Assembly (NCBI RefSeq): GCF_024628725.1
Contig: NZ_CP102409.1
Location: 129,501-193,500, forward strand
DNA from: Ruegeria sp. YS9
Lineage (GTDB): Bacteria; Pseudomonadota; Alphaproteobacteria; Rhodobacterales; Rhodobacteraceae
Reading direction: 5' to 3'
Length of the DNA stretch: 64,000 nucleotides
The notes under the pieces are model-generated. The model was not told the DNA's origin. It saw only the letters and a list, made by a program, of their open reading frames with translations, and made no database searches. The position numbers were made by a program, and so were the translations under genes. Below, piece after piece: positions 52,401 through 59,358 of the stretch (position 1 is its first letter; each line of letters starts with the position of its first letter).

Positions 52401-53296
52401 TCAGTCCTGACCTCAGAAATCTGTTGCGCGGCGACAAACGGGCAGACCGGGTTGTTCCTCCAACGGGATACACGGCGCACCTGACCCTTTTTGTCGCGGG
52501 TGCGATGGCGTTTCTTGCAGTGTTCGCCTTGGCCCTGTCTCTGGCGTCGGGGCGCATTGCGGATCGTTGGGCATCGGAACTGGCCGGAGCCGCAACCCTG
52601 CGCATCAACGCGCCCGCGGAACAGCGCGCGGCCCAGACCGAGGCTGCGTTGACGGTTCTTAGTCAAACGCCCGGCGTGGCCTCGGCCCGTGCTTTGACGC
52701 AGGAAGAGCAGGCGGCGTTGCTTGCCCCGTGGTTCGGGCCGGACTTGCCGCTGGATACGCTGCCCGTGCCGCAGCTTATCGAAATCATTGAAACCGAACC
52801 GGGCATCGATGTGGCCGGGTTGCGTTTGCGATTGGGGGCCGAGGTGCCGGGCGCCGTGCTGGATGATCATACGCGGTGGCGGGAACCTCTGGTCGATGCG
52901 GCGATGTCCCTGCGTCGACTGGGGTGGGTTTCAATCCTGCTGATCGGCGGTGCGACCGCTGCCATGATTACCCTTGCCGCCAATGCGTCACTTGCCGCAA
53001 ATGCCCAGATCATCGAAGTGCTGCGCCTGGTCGGCGCACGCGACGGGTTCATAGCGGGCGCATTCGTAAGGCGGTTTACTTATCGCGCATTTTTTGGGGC
53101 CTCGGTCGGTACATTGCTGGGAATGACCGGTGTTCTGATGCTGCCCGAAGCCTCGGATGCGGGTGGGTTTCTGGCGGGCGTCGGCTTTCAGGGCAAAGAC
53201 TGGGTGTTGCCGGTACTTATCCCGATCCTTGGTGCCATGGTCGCGTTTTTTGCCACCTGGGCTGCGGCCCGACGCAAATTGAAGGAGCTTTCCTGA
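52397..53296 (+). CDS. ftsX: Cell-division protein FtsX
   Basis: A 299-residue permease-like partner of FtsE, with an N-terminal helix (about 35-55), a periplasmic loop, and three C-terminal membrane segments (about 180-200, 225-250, 270-290). The order ftsE-ftsX and overlaps at both ends support the call; FtsX sequence is otherwise divergent. Confidence 0.9.
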   Translation: MISPDLRNLLRGDKRADRVVPPTGYTAHLTLFVAGAMAFLAVFALALSLASGRIADRWASELAGAATLRINAPAEQRAAQTEAALTVLSQTPGVASARALTQEEQAALLAPWFGPDLPLDTLPVPQLIEIIETEPGIDVAGLRLRLGAEVPGAVLDDHTRWREPLVDAAMSLRRLGWVSILLIGGATAAMITLAANASLAANAQIIEVLRLVGARDGFIAGAFVRRFTYRAFFGASVGTLLGMTGVLMLPEASDAGGFLAGVGFQGKDWVLPVLIPILGAMVAFFATWAAARRKLKELS

Positions 53297-54039
53297 TGTT
53301 GATGGCTGTTCAATGGGTTCGGTCGTTGATCTTCATGATCGTGATCTACGCCTGGATGCTGATCCTTGGCATTGTCTTTCTGCCCTACGCGTTGTTTTCC
53401 AAGGCTGGCGCCCTGAAGGCGTGCAAGACCTACGCGCGCAGTACCATGTGGCTGGCGCGTTGGATGGTTGGCATTCGGTGCGAAGTGCGGGGTAGGGTCC
53501 CAACGAACGAAGTGGTCATAGCCGCAAAACACCAGTCTTTTCTTGATATCATCATAATTTTTGATGCCATTCCGCATGGCAAGTTCATTATGAAGCGCGA
53601 GCTTTTGTTTACTCCCGTCATTGGAATGTATGCGCGGCGACTTGGCTGTATTCCGGTCAATCGCGGCAAGCGCGGTGCTGCCGTGACCAAGATGGTCAAG
53701 GATGTGTCGAAAGAGTTTTCGGAACCCGGGCAGCTTGTGATTTACCCGCAAGGGACACGTGTGGCGCCCGGTGCGAAGAAACCTTACAAGGTTGGAACAG
53801 CCGTTCTTTACGAAGGGCTCGGCTTTCCCTGCGTTCCGGTCGCCACGAATGCCGGCGTCTTCTGGCCTCGAACGGGTGTCATGCGCAAACCGGGCCTTGC
53901 GATCGTGGAATTCCTCGACCCAATCGAGCCGGGTGTTGGCCGGGACGACTTCCTTGCCCGGCTGGAAGATGTGATAGAAACACGTTCCAACGAGTTGATG
54001 CGGGAAGTGGGGTTTGATCCGGATGGAGCACATTCGTGA
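53296..54039 (+). CDS. plsC: 1-acyl-sn-glycerol-3-phosphate acyltransferase
   Basis: Makes phosphatidic acid from lysophosphatidic acid. A 247-residue membrane protein: N-terminal anchor, H79-x4-D84 (KHQSFLD) catalytic motif, and a YPQGTR block in place of the classic FPEGTR (Glu to Gln). The ATG shares one base with the ftsX stop (TGATG), so division and phospholipid synthesis are co-expressed. Confidence 0.9.
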   Translation: MLMAVQWVRSLIFMIVIYAWMLILGIVFLPYALFSKAGALKACKTYARSTMWLARWMVGIRCEVRGRVPTNEVVIAAKHQSFLDIIIIFDAIPHGKFIMKRELLFTPVIGMYARRLGCIPVNRGKRGAAVTKMVKDVSKEFSEPGQLVIYPQGTRVAPGAKKPYKVGTAVLYEGLGFPCVPVATNAGVFWPRTGVMRKPGLAIVEFLDPIEPGVGRDDFLARLEDVIETRSNELMREVGFDPDGAHS

Positions 54040-54628
54040 CATTGAAACGCTTGAAGCGTTGTATGGTCGGCCCGGCGCGCCGTCCTTGCGAAAGGTCGTT
54101 CATCAGCTGACGCCTCTCTATCGCAAGTGGATCCTCGCATCGCGCCTCTGTGTGCTCAGCACGGTTGGCCCAGAAGGTGTGGATGGCAGCCCGCGGGGCG
54201 ATGATGGCCCGGTCGTGAAAGAGCTGGATGCGAATACGCTGGCTCTGCCGGACTGGCGCGGCAACAACCGTCTGGACAGTCTGCGCAATATCGTGCGCGA
54301 CCCACGTGTTTCGCTGATGTTCTTCGTCCCGGGGTCCAACAACGTCGTTCGGGTGAACGGGTTGGGGCGGGTAACGGCGGATGAGACCCTGCGGCATCAA
54401 TTCGAGAAGGCCGGCAAACGCCCGGCGACCGTGATCGTGATTGAAATTGCTGAGATATACAGCCAATGCGCTCGTGCTCTGATCCGGGCGCGTATCTGGT
54501 CCAGCGGTGATGGAAGCGGCAATCTTCCCACGATAGGACAGCTTCTGTCCGAGGCATCAGACGGTGCGGAAGGCGGCGCGCAATATGACGAGGAATGGCC
54601 TGCGCGCGCCGCAAAAACGATGTGGTAG
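54023..54628 (+). CDS. Pyridoxamine-5'-phosphate-oxidase-fold FMN protein
   Basis: A 201-residue PPOX-fold protein: WILASRLCVLSTVGPEGVDGSPRGD, DWRGNNRLDSLRNIV and VRVNGLGRVT, matching a subfamily of FMN-binding enzymes. The start at 54023 overlaps plsC by 17 bp. It is probably an oxidoreductase or heme/flavin-binding protein; substrate unknown. Confidence 0.83.
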   Translation: MEHIRDIETLEALYGRPGAPSLRKVVHQLTPLYRKWILASRLCVLSTVGPEGVDGSPRGDDGPVVKELDANTLALPDWRGNNRLDSLRNIVRDPRVSLMFFVPGSNNVVRVNGLGRVTADETLRHQFEKAGKRPATVIVIEIAEIYSQCARALIRARIWSSGDGSGNLPTIGQLLSEASDGAEGGAQYDEEWPARAAKTMW

Positions 54629-54648
54629 ATGTAGGTGCCAGCTGTGGT

Positions 54649-55242
54649 TCAAACCGCAGCGGCTCCGATCCTTGATACTTTTTCCAACCAGCGATCGACG
54701 CTGCCGGGCTTGGGATAGCTTGCACCGGAAAAATAGGTGAACCGCGTTGGCTTGAAGCCGACGAACCCAAGGATCTGGTCCCGTACCTGACGGATAAGCG
54801 CCTGCCTGTATATCAGGCGCATGAACCATCCCGGCGTGTCTGACGTCAGGATGACACGCGCGGTGCGCCCTGTCAGCATGGGCGCCGGAAATCCGATCTT
54901 GGTGGTGTTCCGTGTGTCAAACGTTCGCCCCGGAATGAACATTCGGTCGATCAGTCCTTTGAGTTTTGCTGGAAGGCCGCCCCACCACATCGGGGTGGTC
55001 AGGACCAGATGGTCGCTCCACTCAAAGTCTTGCAACACTTGCTCCAGAACCGGCTCAAGCGGTTTGAAGTCGTGATAATTGCCCTGACCGAAATCAAAAT
55101 CGAATTGCAGATCGCTCAGATGAACCAACCGTACATCGTGCCCGTTTTTGCGGGCCGCGTCTCTGTACGTTTCGGCAAATGTGCGTGACAGGCTGCTTTC
55201 TGCGGGGTGTCCGTCAAGGATGAGAATCTTTTTCGGTTGCAT
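54649..55242 (-). CDS. Flavodoxin-fold NAD(P)H dehydrogenase (quinone), TetR-controlled
   Basis: A 197-residue flavodoxin-like reductase of the NQO1/MdaB family: KKILILDGHPAESSLSRTFAE at the N terminus and TPMWWGGLPAKLKGLIDR (FMN loop). Such proteins reduce quinones or electrophiles. It is divergent from tetR with three operators between, and is the probable repressed target. Confidence 0.87.
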   Translation of the reverse strand: MQPKKILILDGHPAESSLSRTFAETYRDAARKNGHDVRLVHLSDLQFDFDFGQGNYHDFKPLEPVLEQVLQDFEWSDHLVLTTPMWWGGLPAKLKGLIDRMFIPGRTFDTRNTTKIGFPAPMLTGRTARVILTSDTPGWFMRLIYRQALIRQVRDQILGFVGFKPTRFTYFSGASYPKPGSVDRWLEKVSRIGAAAV

Positions 55243-55260
55243 CGGGTATCTCCTGAAAAA

Positions 55261-55324
55261 TGACCGTGGTCAGTTTATAGAATCAAAAAATGACCACGGT
55301 CAATAAAAAATTTGACCACGGTCA
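55261..55324. promoter_or_regulatory. Three TetR operators (TGACC-NN-GGTCA)
   Basis: 12-bp palindromes at 55261-55272 (NN = GT), 55291-55302 (AC) and 55313-55324 (AC). Start-to-start spacing is 30 and 22 bp. The set fills the divergent region between the flavodoxin gene start (55242) and the tetR start (55331), the last site ending six bases before that ATG, so binding would block both promoters. Confidence 0.88.
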
Positions 55325-55330
55325 GAAATT

Positions 55331-55924
55331 ATGCGATTGAGCCATATGCAAAAGACGATTCAGAAACGTACGATCAAGACCCGCGCCAAGCTTCTTGCGG
55401 CCGCTGAAGAGGTCATCCGCAATGGCGGATATGAAGCGTTACGGGTGGAAGAGGTCGTGAAGGCCGCAGGGGTCGCGAAGGGCACCTTTTTTGCGCATTT
55501 CCACGACAAGGATGCGCTGATGGAAATTCTGATCGCGGACAAGCTGAATGCGTGTCTGGATCAGGCCGAGGCCGGAGCACCACCCGATACTGTTGCAGAA
55601 ATCGTCGCGTCGCTGGACCCGGTTCACAGTTTCATGACGTCCGAGCGATATGTATTCGATCTGTTGATCAGGTATTCCGGTGCAACAGCTGTCTCCGAAA
55701 TAGGACCGGTGGCCTATTGTTTTGAGCGATATTTCCGCGTCGTGATGCTGTGGCTCGAAGATGCAGAGGTGCGCAAGGACGTGCCGCCCGAATTGTTGGC
55801 CGAAGGTGTGCAGGCCTTTGCCATACAAGCCATGTCATTAAGATTCTGCGCGTTGCATTCAGCGACGACATTTACCGACAGGTTGGAGACCTATCTGAAT
55901 GCCTGGTTGACCCCGACAGGCTGA
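55331..55924 (+). CDS. TetR-family transcriptional repressor
   Basis: A 197-residue regulator with an N-terminal HTH (KTRAKLLAAAEEVIRNGGYEALRVEEVVKAAGVAKGTFFAHF). Divergent from the flavodoxin-fold reductase gene, with three operators between them. A second in-frame ATG at 55346 could be the true start, since 55331 is only six bases past operator 3. Confidence 0.87.
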   Translation: MRLSHMQKTIQKRTIKTRAKLLAAAEEVIRNGGYEALRVEEVVKAAGVAKGTFFAHFHDKDALMEILIADKLNACLDQAEAGAPPDTVAEIVASLDPVHSFMTSERYVFDLLIRYSGATAVSEIGPVAYCFERYFRVVMLWLEDAEVRKDVPPELLAEGVQAFAIQAMSLRFCALHSATTFTDRLETYLNAWLTPTG

Positions 55925-55945
55925 TCGTCGCCGGGGTCAAGGTTG

Positions 55946-56025
55946 TCAGCTGTGGATCGGGCCGTCGCCGCAAGCCAGTGCCGCTTCACGCACGGCCTCG
56001 AAATAGGTCGGGTGCGCGCGGCAGG
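55946..56025 (-). pseudogene. Duplicated 3'-terminal fragment of lpd
   Basis: This 78-bp segment repeats the last 78 bases of lpd at 76 of 78 positions (the copy inside lpd is 56104-56181). Read on the minus strand it encodes [16 protein letters not shown]... with two substitutions (His to Arg, Ser to Phe) and ends in its own TGA. It has no start and is not a gene. It lies downstream of the lpd stop, separated from it by a palindromic element. Confidence 0.85.
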
Positions 56026-56181
56026 GTTTGACGTGGTTCGGCGCAGCCGATGAAAGGTCCGGTGGACCTTTCACGCGTCAAACGGGCGGAGCCCGACCTG
56101 CCTAGCTGTGGATCGGGCCGTCGCCGCAAGCCAGTGCCGCTTCACGCACGGCCTCGGAATAGGTCGGGTGCGCGTGGCAGG
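55948..56181. repeat. 78-bp direct repeat of the lpd 3' end, unit period 156 bp
   Basis: Copy 1 is 55948-56025; copy 2 is 56104-56181 (inside lpd). Two mismatches occur across 78 bp. Between them sits the 78-bp palindromic element, so the pair looks like a duplication accompanying insertion of that element, or a tandem duplication later interrupted. The intact lpd frame uses copy 2. Confidence 0.85.
56026..56103. repeat. Multi-hairpin palindromic element next to lpd
   Basis: Between two copies of the lpd tail, 78 bp hold: outer GTTTGACG (56026-56033) pairing with CGTCAAAC (56076-56083); CGGC-GCA-GCCG at 56039-56049; GAAAGGTCC-GGT-GGACCTTTC at 56052-56072 (perfect); and CGGGC-GGA-GCCCG at 56083-56095. 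This looks like a REP/palindromic-unit-type element. No ORF or transposase is present. Confidence 0.75.
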
Positions 56182-57490
56182 TCAGGGCCAGATCCTCGGC
56201 GGATGCGCCGAATTCCATCGCCACGCAGACCTCGTGGATCAGGTCACCTGCGCCGGGGCCGATGATGTGGCAGCCCAGGATACGGTCGGTTTCCTTGTCT
56301 GCCAGAATCTTGACGAAACCGTCAGAAGCAAAGTTGGCTTTGGCGCGGCCGTTGCCCATGAACATGAACTTGCCGACCTTGTAGGCACGGCCTTGTTCTT
56401 TGAGCGTCGCCTCGGTTTCACCGACATTGGCGACCTCCGGCCACGTATAGATCACACCCGGTATAACACCATAGTTTACATGGCCATGCTTGCCCGCAAC
56501 CTGTTCCGCAGCGGCCATGCCTTCATCTTCGGCCTTGTGCGCCAGCATCGGGCCTTCGATCACGTCGCCGATGGCGTAGATGCCCGGTACGTTGGTCTGC
56601 CAGTCCGCACCCACCTTGATCTGGCCGCGCGGGGTCATCTCGACGCCCAGAGCGTCCAGCCCCAGACCATCGGAATAAGGTTTGCGCCCGGTGGCCACCA
56701 GCACGGTATCGGCGTCGATCACATGCTCGCTGTCGTCCTTGAGCAGCTTGTAGGTCACCTTGGCCTTGGTCTTGGTTGCTTCGGTTTTCTGCACCGCCGC
56801 ACCCATGATGAAACTCAGCCCCTGTTTCTTGAGGATACGCTGGAAAGTCTTCTGAACTTCGGGGTCCATGCCCGGAGTGATTTCCTTGAGGAATTCGATC
56901 ACCGTTACTTCGGCGCCTAGGCGGCTGTACACCGATCCCAGTTCCAGCCCGATCACACCCGCGCCGATCACCACCATTTTCTTAGGAATCTTGCCCAGAG
57001 ACAGCGCGCCGGTTGAGGTCACAACGACTTTCTCATCCACTTCGACACCGGGCAGCGAGGACGGTTCGGAGCCTGACGCAATGATGATGTTCTTGGTTTC
57101 ATGGATTTCATCGCCAACCTGAACCTTGCCGGCCGCAGGAATCGAGCCCCAGCCTTTCAGCCAGTCGATCTTGTTCTTCTTGAACAGAAACTCGATGCCC
57201 TTGGTGTTGCCCTCGATTACCTCATCTTTGTAAGCCTGCATCTGTTTCCAATCGACCGAAGGCGATTTGCCCTTCAGGCCCATCTTGGCAAAGTTGTGTT
57301 CGGCTTCATGAAGCTGATGGCTGGCATGCAGCAACGCTTTCGAGGGGATGCAGCCCACGTTCAGACAAGTGCCGCCCAGCGTTTCGCGCCCTTCGACCAC
57401 AGCGGTTTTCAAACCCAGTTGAGCGCAGCGGATCGCGCAGACATAGCCGCCGGGTCCGGCGCCGATTACGATGACGTCATAGTTTGCCAT
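56102..57490 (-). CDS. lpd: Dihydrolipoyl dehydrogenase (E3)
   Basis: Regenerates lipoamide of 2-oxo acid dehydrogenases with NAD+. At 462 residues: FAD site [21 protein letters not shown], redox pair [15 protein letters not shown] site [20 protein letters not shown] and the C-terminal catalytic [14 protein letters not shown]. It is the last gene of the sucD-sucA-sucB cluster, after a small ABM-like gene. Its stop is TAG, within the duplicated tail (see repeat entry). Confidence 0.96.
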   Translation of the reverse strand: MANYDVIVIGAGPGGYVCAIRCAQLGLKTAVVEGRETLGGTCLNVGCIPSKALLHASHQLHEAEHNFAKMGLKGKSPSVDWKQMQAYKDEVIEGNTKGIEFLFKKNKIDWLKGWGSIPAAGKVQVGDEIHETKNIIIASGSEPSSLPGVEVDEKVVVTSTGALSLGKIPKKMVVIGAGVIGLELGSVYSRLGAEVTVIEFLKEITPGMDPEVQKTFQRILKKQGLSFIMGAAVQKTEATKTKAKVTYKLLKDDSEHVIDADTVLVATGRKPYSDGLGLDALGVEMTPRGQIKVGADWQTNVPGIYAIGDVIEGPMLAHKAEDEGMAAAEQVAGKHGHVNYGVIPGVIYTWPEVANVGETEATLKEQGRAYKVGKFMFMGNGRAKANFASDGFVKILADKETDRILGCHIIGPGAGDLIHEVCVAMEFGASAEDLALTCHAHPTYSEAVREAALACGDGPIHS

Positions 57491-57509
57491 TACATTCTCC
57501 TAATCCGAC

Positions 57510-57552
57510 CGGACGATCCGGCGCTTTCCCGACCCGATCTGGCGGGTCGGGA
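57510..57552. repeat. Two hairpins between lpd and the ABM-like gene
   Basis: CCGGA-CGA-TCCGG at 57510-57522 and CCCGACCCG-ATCTGG-CGGGTCGGG at 57529-57552 (perfect 9-bp arms). They lie in the 72-bp gap upstream of lpd. No T tract follows in the minus direction, so these are more likely mRNA-processing or stability hairpins than terminators. Confidence 0.55.
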
Positions 57553-57562
57553 ATATCTATTG

Positions 57563-57832
57563 TCAAACGGGTTCCAGCAGCTTGATCGAGATATGGGCAA
57601 TGCCGCCTCGTTCATGGTGCATCGCCAGTTCTTCGGAACCGAAAAATGCCTTGGCCTTGTCCAGGTTGATCACCTCGAACATCGCGATCGCATGGTCCTT
57701 CTGATCGGGATCGCGCCAGACATGCAGGTCGCGGATGCCCGCGGCCTTGCGCATCGGCTTGTCCTCGCGGAACACTTTCAGCCAGGCGTCGAAATCGGCA
57801 ACATCGGCCTGCCAGAGTACATGTGTCGCCAT
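57563..57832 (-). CDS. Small dimeric alpha/beta-barrel-like protein between sucB and lpd
   Basis: An 89-residue protein (MATHVLWQADVADFDAWLKVF...HERGGIAHISIKLLEPV) resembling antibiotic-biosynthesis-monooxygenase-type dimeric ferredoxin-like barrels. Two bases separate its ATG from the sucB stop, so it is in the operon. Function unknown; it may simply be a passenger. Confidence 0.65.
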   Translation of the reverse strand: MATHVLWQADVADFDAWLKVFREDKPMRKAAGIRDLHVWRDPDQKDHAIAMFEVINLDKAKAFFGSEELAMHHERGGIAHISIKLLEPV

Positions 57833-57834
57833 GG

Positions 57835-59355
57835 TTACAGATCCATCAGCAGGCGGCGCGGATCTTCCAGCGCCTCTTTCACACGTACCAGGAAGGTCAC
57901 CGCGCCTTTGCCGTCAACGATCCGGTGGTCATAGGACAGCGCCAGATACATCATCGGGCGGATCTTGATCTCGCCATTGATGACCATCGGCCGTTCCTGG
58001 ATCTTGTGCATGCCCAGAATGCCCGACTGCGGGGGGTTCAGGATCGGCGACGACATCAGCGAGCCGTAAACACCACCGTTCGAGATTGTGAAGGTGCCAC
58101 CCTGCATTTCGGCCATGGACAGCTTGCCATCGCGGGCGCGCTTGCCCTTTTCGGCGATGGCTTTTTCGATGGCTGCAAAGGACATGCTGTCCGCGTCGCG
58201 AATGACCGGTACGACCAGACCCTGCGGCGTGCCGGCCGCAACGCCCATGTGAACGAAGTTCTTGTAGACGATGTCGGTGCCATCGATCTCGGCATTGACC
58301 TCGGGCACTTCTTTCAGGGCATGGCAGCAGGCCTTGGTGAAGAAGGACATGAAGCCCAGACGCACGCCGTGCTTCTTCTCGAACTGGTCTTTGTACTGAT
58401 TGCGCAGGGCCATGACCTCGGTCATGTCCACCTCGTTATAGGTGGTCAGGATCGCGGCGGTGTTCTGCGCATCTTTCAGGCGCTTGGCGATGGTCTGACG
58501 CAGACGGGTCATCCGTACGCGTTCTTCGCGGGCCGCATCTTCGGCAGCAACCGGTGCGCGCGGAGCCTGTGCAGCAGGTGCGGGCGCAGCCGCCGCAGGT
58601 GCCGGAGCCGAAGCAGCCGCAACCGCCTTGGCAACATCTTCTTTCATGATGCGACCATCGCGACCGGTGCCGGTGACCTGATCGGCCGACAGCCCGGCTT
58701 CGGCCATCGCCTTTTCGGCAGACGGCGCATTTGCAACATCCTTGCCGGTGCTTGTCGCAGCAGGAGCCGCCGCCGCCGCCGCAGGAGCGGGCGCAGGAGC
58801 TGCGCCAGCGGCCGCGCCAGAGATGACTGCCAGCTTTGCGGTTGCATCCACGGTTGCACCTTCCGGTGCGACGATTTCCGCCAGAACACCCGCAGCCGGG
58901 GCCGGTACTTCGACCGAGACTTTGTCGGTTTCCAGCTCACACAACATCTCGTCCTGCGCGACGCTGTCGCCGACTTGCTTGAACCAGGTTGAAACAGTCG
59001 CCTCAGTCACGGATTCGCCTAGCGTGGGCACCATCACGTCAACCGACCCGCCCGATGCGGCAGGTGCGGCCTCGGGGGCTGCTGCCGCTGTTGCCGGGGC
59101 AGGCGCGTCTGCACCTTCGCCGGCAGCAATCGTCGCCAGCAGAGCATCGACACCAACCGTTTCACCTTCGGCGGCCACAATCTCACCCATCACGCCGGCA
59201 GAGGGAGAGGGCACTTCGACCGTGACCTTGTCAGTCTCCAGCTCACACAGCATCTCATCCACGGCGACCGCATCACCGGGTTTTTTGAACCATGTTGCAA
59301 CAGTGGCTTCGGTGACCGATTCGCCAAGCGTGGGAACACGAACTTCAATCGTCAT
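57835..59355 (-). CDS. sucB: Dihydrolipoyllysine succinyltransferase (E2) with two lipoyl domains
   Basis: Transfers the succinyl group within 2-oxoglutarate dehydrogenase. A 506-residue protein: two near-identical lipoyl domains ([12 protein letters not shown]...; lipoyl lysines K43 and K145 in ELETDK), Ala/Pro linkers, an E3-binding domain ([25 protein letters not shown]), and a catalytic domain with [13 protein letters not shown]. Most such E2 chains carry one lipoyl domain. It follows sucA by three bases. Confidence 0.94.
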   Translation of the reverse strand: MTIEVRVPTLGESVTEATVATWFKKPGDAVAVDEMLCELETDKVTVEVPSPSAGVMGEIVAAEGETVGVDALLATIAAGEGADAPAPATAAAAPEAAPAASGGSVDVMVPTLGESVTEATVSTWFKQVGDSVAQDEMLCELETDKVSVEVPAPAAGVLAEIVAPEGATVDATAKLAVISGAAAGAAPAPAPAAAAAAPAATSTGKDVANAPSAEKAMAEAGLSADQVTGTGRDGRIMKEDVAKAVAAASAPAPAAAAPAPAAQAPRAPVAAEDAAREERVRMTRLRQTIAKRLKDAQNTAAILTTYNEVDMTEVMALRNQYKDQFEKKHGVRLGFMSFFTKACCHALKEVPEVNAEIDGTDIVYKNFVHMGVAAGTPQGLVVPVIRDADSMSFAAIEKAIAEKGKRARDGKLSMAEMQGGTFTISNGGVYGSLMSSPILNPPQSGILGMHKIQERPMVINGEIKIRPMMYLALSYDHRIVDGKGAVTFLVRVKEALEDPRRLLMDL

Positions 59356-59358
59356 CGC

